Assembly: GCA_031264825.1 (NCBI GenBank)
Contig: JAISDL010000100.1
Span: forward strand, 1-7,084
Origin: Accumulibacter sp.
GTDB taxonomy: Bacteria; Pseudomonadota; Gammaproteobacteria; Burkholderiales; Rhodocyclaceae
Reading direction: 5' to 3'
Length of the DNA stretch: 7,084 nt
Position 1 is the first letter of the stretch; every line of letters begins with the position of its first letter. Below, piece by piece: positions 1 through 5,446 of this stretch. Made by a program: the position numbers and the translations under genes. A model generated the notes under the pieces. That model saw only the letters and a list, made by a program, of their open reading frames with translations, was not told the DNA's origin and ran no database searches.

Positions 1-114
1 GCCGCGCGCAACGGCGTCCGAAGCGTCCACATCATCGACGGCCGCGTCGAGCACGCCCTGCTCCTCGAAATCCTCACCGACAAGGGTGTCGGGACGATGA
101 TCAAGAGCCACTGA
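1..114 (+). CDS. argB: Acetylglutamate kinase, C-terminal fragment
   Basis: The window opens inside a plus-strand gene whose last 37 codons end at a TGA at 112-114. The visible peptide contains 'HIIDGRVEHALLLEIL' and 'GVGTMI', the conserved C-terminal signature of N-acetylglutamate kinase. This cytoplasmic enzyme phosphorylates N-acetyl-L-glutamate with ATP in the second step of arginine synthesis. The arginine-sensing and catalytic regions lie upstream of the window and cannot be judged. The peptide ends in K-S-H three residues after the GTMI signature, so the C-terminus looks intact. Downstream is a repeat element and then a convergent gene, so argB appears to be the last gene of its transcript. 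Confidence is high because the tail is distinctive even at this length. Confidence 0.93.
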   Translation, partial: AARNGVRSVHIIDGRVEHALLLEILTDKGVGTMIKSH

Positions 115-116
115 AT

Positions 117-269
117 CAGAAGACAGAGGACAGAAGACTGAGCGCTCGCTGACGCTCGCTTTGTGATCAGTGTTCAGTCGTCAGATGTCGGATGGGACGC
201 TCCTTCTGATTACAGACAACTGACTACTTAAGGCCGAAGGCCGCTCTGTCGTCTGTCCTCTGTCCTCTG
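117..269. repeat. Intergenic repeat element with imperfect 26-bp inverted ends
   Basis: Between the argB stop and the convergent FHA gene lies a block that does not look like coding sequence. Its outer arms, 117-142 and 244-269, are inverted copies matching at 23 of 26 positions, built from the short unit CAGAGGACAGA. Inside are smaller repeats: CGCTCGCT twice (143-161), AGGCC twice (around 231-243), and several CTGA/CAGT-rich tracts. The right arm ends one base before the stop codon of the FHA gene, and the left arm starts two bases after the argB stop. It could act as a bidirectional terminator-like structure or be a dispersed repeat. Neither can be decided from one copy. Confidence 0.7.
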
Positions 270-270
270 C

Positions 271-1158
271 TCAGCAGGTTTCGAAATGGACGCCGCAGCC
301 CAGATCGCCCGGAAAGGTGCGTCCGAGGAGGATCAGGCCTTTTCCGCTGATATCGATCGACGACTTCCTGATCAGCACTTCCTTTCCGTGCTCGTCGGTG
401 ACGCTCGTGCCGTTGGTGCTCGTATCGGTCAGGACGATCCTCCCGGCGCGCCATTCGATTCGGCAATGGTTCCTCGAAACGAGAAAATCGTTCTCGAAAA
501 CCAGGTCGTTTTGCGGGTCGCGTCCCAGCGAGACGACGGGGATGTCGCGCGTCAATTCGATCGTTCTGTCTTTGTAGCAGAGCTTCAGAAAAACGCTTTT
601 CGCCTTTCCGGGCTTGGGGTTTTTCTGGCTCTCCCCGACGGGGGTCGAAACGATCAGGTCGCCGTTCATCACCCCCATCGGAATCTCGAGGCGCCAGTCG
701 ACGGAAAAAACAGGGATGTCGATCGACGGGGCTTTCAGCGGGGAGGCGAGCGCGTGCAACTCGGGGTTGCTCGCCGCGATGACGTTTTCGGAAGCGACGA
801 TGCCGTTGTCGAGAACGGCCAGACCTTCGGCGTTTTCGTTCGCGGCGTTGGGCGTGTCCGACTCTGGATGAACGCCGACGCGGAGCGCGACGTGGCGCTT
901 GAACTGCTGCGGCAGACTGCTGCATCGGTGCTGCATTTCGCACGCGGCGAGCACGGCGGTATCGGCGGTACGGAAGGCCGCGCAATAGCTGTAGGGCGAG
1001 CGATCGACGACCTCGCCCTGATACGCCGCGATGACGCGATCGACCCGGTTCAAACGGCGTTTGACCGGATTGTTGTCTTCATCCTTGTCGACGCTGTCGG
1101 CGCCGATCCCCGACACTATGGCATAAACCAGAACCCTCTGGCCGGCATTATCGCTCAT
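271..1158 (-). CDS. Degenerate class III cyclase-like domain plus FHA domain protein
   Basis: This is a 295-residue protein with two parts. Residues 8-98 follow the pattern of a class III adenylate/guanylate cyclase domain, with 'VLVYAIVSG' and 'TADTAVLAACEMQ'. The two aspartates that bind metal in active cyclases appear to be Ala13 and Tyr56, and no 'NxxAR' segment follows, so catalysis is unlikely. Residues about 188-290 form a forkhead-associated (FHA) domain: 'SLGRDPQND' (Arg213), 'SRNHCRI' (Ser228, Arg229, His231) and 'STNGT' (Asn249) are the phosphothreonine-binding residues. The expected role is phosphopeptide recognition, with the first domain used for dimerisation or scaffolding (inference). 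No signal peptide is evident. The ATG at 1158 is preferred because AGGG lies nine bases upstream. An in-frame TTG seven codons earlier lacks better support. No kinase or phosphatase is visible in the window. Confidence 0.8.
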   Translation of the reverse strand: MSDNAGQRVLVYAIVSGIGADSVDKDEDNNPVKRRLNRVDRVIAAYQGEVVDRSPYSYCAAFRTADTAVLAACEMQHRCSSLPQQFKRHVALRVGVHPESDTPNAANENAEGLAVLDNGIVASENVIAASNPELHALASPLKAPSIDIPVFSVDWRLEIPMGVMNGDLIVSTPVGESQKNPKPGKAKSVFLKLCYKDRTIELTRDIPVVSLGRDPQNDLVFENDFLVSRNHCRIEWRAGRIVLTDTSTNGTSVTDEHGKEVLIRKSSIDISGKGLILLGRTFPGDLGCGVHFETC

Positions 1159-1318
1159 GGTACGACACCCTGCTTGCAAAAACCGATCCGGAAGCGCTTT
1201 CCGAGTCTTTCGCTCGGAGAAAACGCCGCTCGCTTTCCATTAACTGGATTATTAGCATGTTTCGTACCGCTGGACTCTGTGATTTTTCGCACTTTCTCGA
1301 AAATTCGCCCGTATCCGC
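1159..1318 (-). promoter_or_regulatory. Intergenic gap upstream of the FHA gene, with a hairpin
   Basis: The 160-base gap between the uracil-DNA glycosylase stop and the FHA start contains a hairpin at 1198-1220 (stem CCGAG/CTCGG extended by three weaker pairs, seven-base loop). There is no T-run on either side, so it is not a good intrinsic terminator. On the minus strand an AATAAT hexamer lies near 1246-1251 and could be a -10 element, but I see no convincing -35 box. The gap is long enough for the FHA gene to have its own promoter. Confidence 0.25.
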
Positions 1319-2182
1319 CTAAAAAGCCCGCATCCACTCGCGCGCGCGACACAAATCCTCCCAGGCCTTGGCCTTGTCGGGCAGGTTTCTGAGCAGATAC
1401 GCGGGATGGTAGGTCACGACGACGGGAATGTCGATTTGGCCTTCCGTATAGCGCAGCCGCTTCCCGCGCAGACCCGCCAGGCTACTTTCGGATCCGAGTA
1501 CCGAAGAGACGGCGACCCGTCCGAGCAAGACGATCAAGCTGGGCGAAACGAGTTCGATCTGCCGCTTCAAATAAGGAAAACACGCCGCCAGTTCCGTGGC
1601 TTCGGGCGTCCGGTTTCCCGGTGGTCTGCATTTTACGGCATTGGCGATGTAAACGTCGTCACCGCGTTTCAATTCGAGCGCCGCGAGCATCGCGTCGAGC
1701 AACTTCCCCGCCTGACCGACGAAAGGCTCGCCGCGCGCGTCCTCCTCCGCGCCCGGCCCCTCGCCGATGAACATCCACGCCGCGGCCTCGTCTCCGACGC
1801 CGGGAACCGCCTGCCTGCGCCGGGCGCACAGGCCGCACGCACGGCAATCGGCGATGCTCCGGCGTAGCTGGTCCCACCCCATTCCGGAGATTGCGTCGGC
1901 GCGCGACGCGGGGGAAGCGTAGGGGGCGTTGGAATCCTTGGAAGCGTTCGCATCGGGCGCGGCGTCAATGGGCAGGAGGCCCACCCGCGGAGGCGATTGC
2001 CAGGATACACCGGACGCGGGGTCGGATGACGCCCCCTCCGGGAGCACCGCGTTTTCGGCGCGTTGCGCGGGTTTTTCGGAGCGCGATATTCCCGACACTC
2101 CCGACACTCCCGAAGGCGCGCGCAGTATCCAGTACGGCGTGACGCCCATTTCCTCGAATATTTCCCGGCGCGAGAGTTTCAT
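1319..2182 (-). CDS. Family 4 (iron-sulphur) uracil-DNA glycosylase
   Basis: This 287-residue protein is a family 4 uracil-DNA glycosylase, which removes uracil from DNA to start base excision repair. The catalytic domain spans about residues 100-287. Visible signatures are motif 1 'GEGPGAEED' (140-148), 'EPFVGQAGKLLD' (152-163), 'NAVKCRPPGNRTP' (181-193) and motif 2 'HPAYLLRN' (259-266). Cys113, Cys116, Cys185 and Cys201 are spaced as the 4Fe-4S ligands; Cys119 is an additional cysteine. A short N-terminal peptide ending 'MGVTPYWILRA' is joined to the domain by a Ser/Pro/Ala-rich linker (about 24-95) that probably varies between relatives. The ATG at 2182 is chosen over a TTG ten codons upstream because the protein then starts 'MKLSRREIFEEMG' and a GGA lies six bases before it. 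It follows rimI by 103 bases on the same strand, an arrangement familiar from betaproteobacteria. Confidence 0.93.
   Translation of the reverse strand: MKLSRREIFEEMGVTPYWILRAPSGVSGVSGISRSEKPAQRAENAVLPEGASSDPASGVSWQSPPRVGLLPIDAAPDANASKDSNAPYASPASRADAISGMGWDQLRRSIADCRACGLCARRRQAVPGVGDEAAAWMFIGEGPGAEEDARGEPFVGQAGKLLDAMLAALELKRGDDVYIANAVKCRPPGNRTPEATELAACFPYLKRQIELVSPSLIVLLGRVAVSSVLGSESSLAGLRGKRLRYTEGQIDIPVVVTYHPAYLLRNLPDKAKAWEDLCRAREWMRAF
2091..2108. repeat. Two copies of a 9-bp unit inside the glycosylase linker
   Basis: CCCGACACT occurs twice in tandem (2091-2099, 2100-2108), followed by a partial third copy. On the coding strand it encodes the Ser-Gly-Val repeat of the N-terminal linker of the uracil-DNA glycosylase. 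The unit length is a multiple of three, so copy changes would keep the frame. Confidence 0.6.
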
Positions 2183-2285
2183 TCCTTTTCCAAATCCTTG
2201 ATGCTTGCCCAAGAAGACGGGCTACGGACGATACTGTAATACGGCGAGGCGAATCGACAAAGGCAGGGGCGGTGTGTGCAAGGCG

Positions 2286-2768
2286 TCATGCGACGATTTC
2301 CTCGAGCGATCGGCGCATCACCAGCGCGTCTTCGCGCACGCCGTCCTGTGCCGGATAGTACGCGCGCCGGACGCCGACGCGCTGAAATCCGTAATTCTTG
2401 TACAAGGCCAGCGCACGGGCGTTCGACGGGCGCACCTCCAGAAAAAAAGAGTCCATTCCGCCGCGTCGCGCCAAATCCATCGCGTGACGAAGCAGGCGCG
2501 CGCCGAAGCCGATCCCCTGGAATTTCTCGGCGACGCCCAGCGTGAGCAGGTGCGCCTCATCGACGGCGAGCATCATGACAAAATAGCCGACGAGCGCGCC
2601 ATCGACACGGCATACTCTCGCAAGCTGGTCGCTTGCGATCGAATCCATGAAGTGGCCGCGTCCCCATGGGGCGGCGTGGACGCGAAGCTCGATCGAAAGC
2701 ACCTCGTCGACGTCCTCGGCGCTCATCGGCGAAAAAACGGGGGGAGATTTGATCGAAGAATCGCTCAA
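2286..2768 (-). CDS. rimI: Ribosomal protein S18-alanine N-acetyltransferase
   Basis: This 160-residue GNAT-family enzyme uses acetyl-CoA to acetylate the N-terminal alanine of ribosomal protein S18. Family marks are 'DEAHLLTLGV', the acetyl-CoA pyrophosphate-binding loop 'QGIGFG' (84-89), 'LEVRPSNARALALY' and 'RRAYYPAQDGVREDALVM'. Glu111 and Tyr123 are twelve residues apart, matching the proposed catalytic Glu/Tyr pair of enterobacterial RimI (from family knowledge). I place the start at TTG 2768: it gives the usual RimI length, has GGGAG six bases upstream, and its TTGA overlaps the tsaB stop. The first ATG (2726) would begin 14 codons later without comparable support, and a longer frame extending to 2990 only shadows tsaB. 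The overlap implies translational coupling to tsaB. Confidence 0.93.
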   Translation of the reverse strand: MSDSSIKSPPVFSPMSAEDVDEVLSIELRVHAAPWGRGHFMDSIASDQLARVCRVDGALVGYFVMMLAVDEAHLLTLGVAEKFQGIGFGARLLRHAMDLARRGGMDSFFLEVRPSNARALALYKNYGFQRVGVRRAYYPAQDGVREDALVMRRSLEEIVA

Positions 2769-3439
2769 GCGTTTCTCCCTTCGGCCTCGCGTTCGGCGAG
2801 TGTCCTTGCAACCTTGTCGCGCACGTAAAGCAAGGCCGCCTCCGGATGGTCGGCGCGTTCCCCCGCGGCAAAACGCGCCACCGCAAGACGCGCGACGCCT
2901 TCGGCGTGCGGCGCGATCTCCGGCCTCCACGCGTCGACGAAGGGCGCCAGACGCTCGCGGACGCCGGGGATATTCAAACCGTTTCCACACGCCAGCCAGC
3001 CCCCCTCCGACGGAAGCGGGAGGTTTTCGGGGGAGTAAACGCCGATCTCGCCGTGACGCGCGCCATCGACAAAAAAGCCGGCATAGACTTCCCTCATGCG
3101 CGCGTCGAGGATCGCGAGCACGCGCCTTGACCGGGTGAGGCAGGCCATCGCGTCGAGAGTCCCGACGCCGAGCAGCGGCGTCGCGCGCGCGGCGGACAGG
3201 CCCAAAGCCAAGCCGCAGGCGACGCGCAGGCCCGTAAACGAACCGGGGCCCTGACCGAAAGCGATCCCGTCCAAGTCGTCCAAACCGATTTGTGCGTCGC
3301 GCAGGCAGTCCGACAACATCGGGAGCAGGCTCGACGAATTCGAGTGACCTTCCAGAGAACGGCGAACGAAAAGCGCCCCGCCGACCCAGAGCGCGAGGGT
3401 CGCGGGGTCTGCCGCCGTTTCAATCGCCAGAACTTTCAT
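2765..3439 (-). CDS. tsaB: tRNA t6A37 threonylcarbamoyltransferase complex subunit TsaB
   Basis: This 224-residue protein belongs to the TsaB (YeaZ) family. TsaB has an ASKHA fold, pairs with TsaD and is needed with TsaE to transfer threonylcarbamoyl to A37 of ANN-decoding tRNAs. It acts in the cytoplasm and is usually essential. Visible signatures are the N-terminal strand 'MKVLAIETA', the family signature 'GQGPGSFTGLRVACGLALGL' (62-81), 'LDARMREVYAG' (111-121) and a C-terminal 'YVRDKVA' (205-211). Length is normal for the family. The ATG at 3439 is fixed by that N-terminal strand. A GGAG lies 13 bases upstream, rather far, so translation initiation may be modest. Its stop overlaps the rimI start by four bases, the common tsaB-rimI pairing. 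The upstream gene is an unrecognised membrane protein 88 bases away on the same strand. Confidence 0.95.
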   Translation of the reverse strand: MKVLAIETAADPATLALWVGGALFVRRSLEGHSNSSSLLPMLSDCLRDAQIGLDDLDGIAFGQGPGSFTGLRVACGLALGLSAARATPLLGVGTLDAMACLTRSRRVLAILDARMREVYAGFFVDGARHGEIGVYSPENLPLPSEGGWLACGNGLNIPGVRERLAPFVDAWRPEIAPHAEGVARLAVARFAAGERADHPEAALLYVRDKVARTLAEREAEGRNA

Positions 3440-3527
3440 TCGTAAAACTTTTCTCCGGTACAAAAAGCCCGACGACTTTTTACAGGAAAGCCAAACCTCT
3501 CCCAAAAACGCTGGAGACGGGCAGTCG

Positions 3528-4466
3528 CTAATCGCTTGCGCGTGGCGCCTCCTCGGCGGCTGGCGCGGGACTTGCCGCCCACTTTCGGCGTGCAATCATC
3601 ACGTCCGCGACCGGGACGAGCAGCGCCAGGAAGAGGAAGACTTCCGCGACGATGCGATACGTGCGAATCACGGAACCGACCTTCTTGGCCGCGTAGTCTC
3701 CAAAGAGGTCGCCGCCCTTGTGGATCAGATCGAGGAAGGGTGCTCTTTTTACGATATTCCAGCCCTGCATGACTTCGCCACGATTCGTCCCGGCGTATTC
3801 TGCCAATTTGTCGACCAGGACCGCCACGCATATATCGACGACGAAACTGCGCGCGCTGTCCGGGAGTTTTTCCCAAACCGCGTTCAGATTTCCCACGCCG
3901 CTCCGGATAGAATTGTCGATCCCCTTCTCGAAATGGTCTCTCAGCACCTGTGCCGCCTGCTCGGGCGTCGTGCTACCGAGCAATTTATTCGCTTCCGGCA
4001 AGAAATCGCCGATCGCCTTGATGAGAAAACGGTTCGCCGACGGCGCGATATTGTTTCGGATCGTTGCAACCGCCTGCGTTTCGCCGCTGGAGAGGGCGCC
4101 GTAGACCGCGCCGAACGCCACCAGAACCACGGGGATATAGAGATAATACAGATAAGTGAGTTTGTCCCAAAGCGGGTTTTCCCGCTTGAAGCAGCCGAAT
4201 TTCTTGCAGAAATACAATACGAGCAAAGCCAGGAGAAAAAACAGACAGGCGTATTTGAACGAGCTGAAGAATAAATCTTTCGGATTCAGACTCGAAGAGA
4301 GGTAGTGGGCAACGCCCACGCTGCTGAAACTCGCCAGCGAACGCGCCAGTTCGCGGGATTCCATCGAAAGGGGATTGACCTCGGCCTTGCAGACAAACGG
4401 CGCGAGCAGCAACGCGACCAGGCAAGCCGTGAAATACCCGATGGATCGTTTGATGGTCATTTTCAT
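3528..4466 (-). CDS. Unrecognised multi-pass membrane protein with signal peptide
   Basis: I do not recognise this 312-residue protein. It begins with a basic stretch and a hydrophobic segment (about 9-25) ending 'CKA-EV', which looks like a cleavable signal peptide. Further hydrophobic segments lie at about 70-87, 108-124 and 271-291, with a weaker one near 206-219. The stretch between about 125 and 265 is mostly polar and probably forms a soluble or membrane-associated domain. It includes an acidic, amphipathic section (167-186). The C-terminus is an Ala/Pro/Glu-rich tail. Cysteines occur at 15, 26, 74, 87, 92 and 213 without a clear motif. The ATG at 4466 has AAGGA nine bases upstream; a second ATG two codons later is less well placed. 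Codon use looks less GC-biased than in the tsaB-rimI genes. It is co-directional with tsaB, but no functional link is shown. Confidence 0.75.
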   Translation of the reverse strand: MKMTIKRSIGYFTACLVALLLAPFVCKAEVNPLSMESRELARSLASFSSVGVAHYLSSSLNPKDLFFSSFKYACLFFLLALLVLYFCKKFGCFKRENPLWDKLTYLYYLYIPVVLVAFGAVYGALSSGETQAVATIRNNIAPSANRFLIKAIGDFLPEANKLLGSTTPEQAAQVLRDHFEKGIDNSIRSGVGNLNAVWEKLPDSARSFVVDICVAVLVDKLAEYAGTNRGEVMQGWNIVKRAPFLDLIHKGGDLFGDYAAKKVGSVIRTYRIVAEVFLFLALLVPVADVMIARRKWAASPAPAAEEAPRASD

Positions 4467-4740
4467 CGTAAAACATCCTTCCGTTTGGAAACTTCCCTTT
4501 CAAGGGGAGTATTTTCAAAAAAACGGACCGACGCCTCTTCAAGGAAGGTCGCTTATTTACTACTTGGCGTATTTTACCGGAACACAGGGCGTCGAATCTC
4601 CGCGCAAGCGAAACTGCGTCCAAAACATGGCGGTACGACGATTCCAAAAACGGCGTACGTCGAACCCGCCAAGACCCGCCCAATGCGCAAAATTATTCGA
4701 CCGACGGCAAACTTTCGGCGCCGCTCGAAAAATCCTCGTG
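4467..4740. promoter_or_regulatory. Intergenic region between the membrane protein and the tRNA unit
   Basis: This divergent gap should carry the minus-strand promoter for the membrane protein and upstream sequence for the plus-strand tRNAs. A hairpin lies at 4491-4510 (stem ACTTCCC/GGGGAGT, six-base loop), in the leader of the membrane protein gene and about 25 bases before its start. A minus-strand TAAAAT at 4576-4571 is a plausible -10 box, but no good -35 box is placed 16-18 bases from it. I see no open reading frame with a credible start and coding character here. Confidence 0.3.
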
Positions 4741-4746
4741 TATAAT
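4741..4746 (+). promoter_or_regulatory. TATAAT -10 box for the tRNA unit
   Basis: A perfect TATAAT, preceded directly by TG, lies 61 bases before tRNA-Glu on the same strand. No clear -35 hexamer is present at 16-18 bases upstream. Expected transcription start is near 4752. It is the only strong -10 match ahead of the tRNA pair. Confidence 0.55.
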
Positions 4747-4766
4747 ACGCGCCTCTAAGTCGGCGG

Positions 4767-4791
4767 CCCGCGAATTCCGCGGGTTGTTTTT
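4767..4791 (+). terminator. Terminator-like hairpin with T-run in the tRNA leader
   Basis: CCCGCG (4767-4772) and CGCGGG (4778-4783) form a perfect six-pair GC stem around the loop AATTC, followed at once by TTGTTTTT. This is the form of an intrinsic terminator on the plus strand. It sits between the TATAAT box and tRNA-Glu, only about 15 bases after the expected transcript start. It could stop upstream transcription, attenuate the tRNA transcript, or be a processed leader hairpin. Confidence 0.55.
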
Positions 4792-4807
4792 GAGTGGTTT
4801 CGTCGCG

Positions 4808-4883
4808 GTCCCTATCGTCTAGAGGCCTAGGACACAACCCTTTCACGGTTGGTACCGGGGTTCGAATCCCCGTGGGGACGCCA
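4808..4883 (+). tRNA. tRNA-Glu (anticodon UUC)
   Basis: This is a 76-base tRNA with encoded CCA. The acceptor stem is GTCCCTA (4808-4814) paired with TGGGGAC (4873-4879), including one T-G wobble, then discriminator G4880 and CCA 4881-4883. The anticodon stem CAACC/GGTTG (4835-4839, 4847-4851) closes a seven-base loop with TTC at 4842-4844, reading GAA and GAG codons. The T arm is CGGGG-TTCGAAT-CCCCG (4856-4872). The D-arm sequence closely resembles the Escherichia coli glutamate tRNA. It is followed after 66 bases by tRNA-Asp and is probably transcribed with it. Confidence 0.98.
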
Positions 4884-4893
4884 GGATTTTTTT

Positions 4894-4907
4894 GGCGCTT
4901 TTGCGCC
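4894..4907. other. Small hairpin in the tRNA spacer
   Basis: GGCGC-TTTT-GCGCC forms a perfect five-pair stem between tRNA-Glu and tRNA-Asp. On the plus strand a T-run precedes rather than follows it, so it should not stop the tRNA transcript. It may be a processing structure in the spacer of the two-tRNA precursor. Read on the minus strand it is followed by A's, so it is no terminator there either. Confidence 0.35.
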
Positions 4908-4949
4908 GGGGTCGAAATCACGGCTTTGAGGTCGTATCGCAGTCAGCGC

Positions 4950-5026
4950 GGAGTGGTAGTTCAGTTGGTTAGAATACCGGCCTGTCACGTCGGGGGTCGC
5001 GGGTTCGAGTCCCGTCCACTCCGCCA
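4950..5026 (+). tRNA. tRNA-Asp (anticodon GUC)
   Basis: This is a 77-base tRNA with encoded CCA. The acceptor stem GGAGTGG (4950-4956) pairs fully with CCACTCC (5016-5022), followed by discriminator G5023 and CCA 5024-5026. The anticodon stem CCGGC/GTCGG (4977-4981, 4989-4993) has one G-T pair and holds GTC at 4984-4986, reading GAC and GAT. The sequence is close to the Escherichia coli aspartate tRNA throughout. An insertion sequence begins 49 bases after its 3' end, and the tRNA itself is intact. Confidence 0.98.
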
Positions 5027-5075
5027 ATTCTGCTCTTTTTCGGAAAATCCTGACCTGTCCTCAGGACCAGCCTAT

Positions 5076-5100
5076 TCCAATTTGGAGATGAGTCTGAAGG
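5076..5100 (+). repeat. Left terminal inverted repeat of the insertion sequence
   Basis: It pairs with the right end at 6760-6783, with one extra base and a few mismatches. The inner part GAGTCTGAAGG (5090-5100) is exact at both ends. A related motif GAGTCGGA recurs at 5114-5121, giving two transposase-site-like copies at this end. Confidence 0.8.
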
Positions 5101-5161
5101 GGAGGGATTTTAGGAGTCGGATGATGCTGTTATGTTAGGCGGGAAAAGGTTGTAGAAAGAG

Positions 5162-5185
5162 GTCGGGAAATTTCTGTTTCCCGAC
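5162..5185. other. Perfect nine-pair hairpin in the noncoding part of the insertion sequence
   Basis: GTCGGGAAA and TTTCCCGAC form a perfect nine-pair stem around the loop TTTCTG. Read on the minus strand it lies beyond the transposase stop and is followed by a pyrimidine-rich stretch with only a weak T-run, so it could be a poor terminator or a read-through barrier. Confidence 0.45.
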
Positions 5186-5242
5186 ACTCGGATTATCGCT
5201 GATGCGGACGATTTGTGCTGGTTTTTCTTTGTTCAGAAAGGT

Positions 5243-5378
5243 TTTGTCCGCTGTTGCACGGGGAGGAAGGTCTGTGGGCGGTACCGCCCCTTGATCCTCA
5301 TTGCCGAGACGAACTTTGTCCGCTGTTGTACGGGGAGAAAAGCCTGTGGAGCGTAGCGGAACAGGCTTTTCTCCCCGT
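5243..5378. repeat. Direct and inverted repeat cluster in the insertion sequence
   Basis: A 35-base unit starting TTTGTCCGCTGTTG occurs at 5243-5277 and 5315-5349, matching at 31 of 35 positions. The second copy is followed by an inverted partner: the 18-base arms at 5330-5347 and 5361-5378 pair perfectly around a 13-base loop. After the first copy lies a perfect 14-bp palindrome, GGGCGGTACCGCCC (5276-5289). No credible reading frame explains the block. It is noncoding sequence at the 3' side of the transposase gene, inside the terminal repeats. Confidence 0.7.
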
Positions 5379-5390
5379 GCGGCGTCATAA

Positions 5391-5446
5391 TCCGGGGTTC
5401 AGGCTCCGGGGTTCAGGCTCCGGGGTTCAGGCTCCGGGGTTCAGGC
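5391..5446. repeat. Four perfect copies of a 14-bp tandem repeat
   Basis: TCCGGGGTTCAGGC is repeated four times without a mismatch (5391, 5405, 5419, 5433). The last copy overlaps the end of the transposase gene and supplies its stop codon (TGA on the minus strand, 5443-5441). A perfect short array of this type suggests recent slippage and likely copy-number variation. Confidence 0.92.

Noticed and set aside
286..1392. Long plus-strand open frame of 368 codons opposite the FHA gene
   Set aside because: It is antisense to a protein with clear domain motifs, its translation is Arg/Asp-rich without family features, and it runs through an intergenic gap and into the glycosylase gene. Long antisense frames are common in GC-rich DNA.
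2286..2990. Longer rimI with a start at 2990
   Set aside because: The extra N-terminal residues are Arg-rich shadow translation of tsaB, and RimI proteins are about 150-160 residues.
4894..4907. Intrinsic terminator after tRNA-Glu
   Set aside because: The T-run lies before the hairpin on the plus strand, so the structure would not stop transcription toward tRNA-Asp.
4950..5075. Integrated island using tRNA-Asp as attachment site
   Set aside because: I see no repeat of the tRNA 3' end elsewhere in the window and no tyrosine recombinase; the adjacent element is an insertion sequence with its own inverted repeats.
4794..5138. Small open frames across the tRNA genes, both strands
   Set aside because: They overlap two well-formed tRNAs, and their translations reflect conserved tRNA sequence, a known source of false proteins.
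5391..5446. CRISPR array
   Set aside because: The 14-base units are directly adjacent with no spacers, and no cas genes are present.
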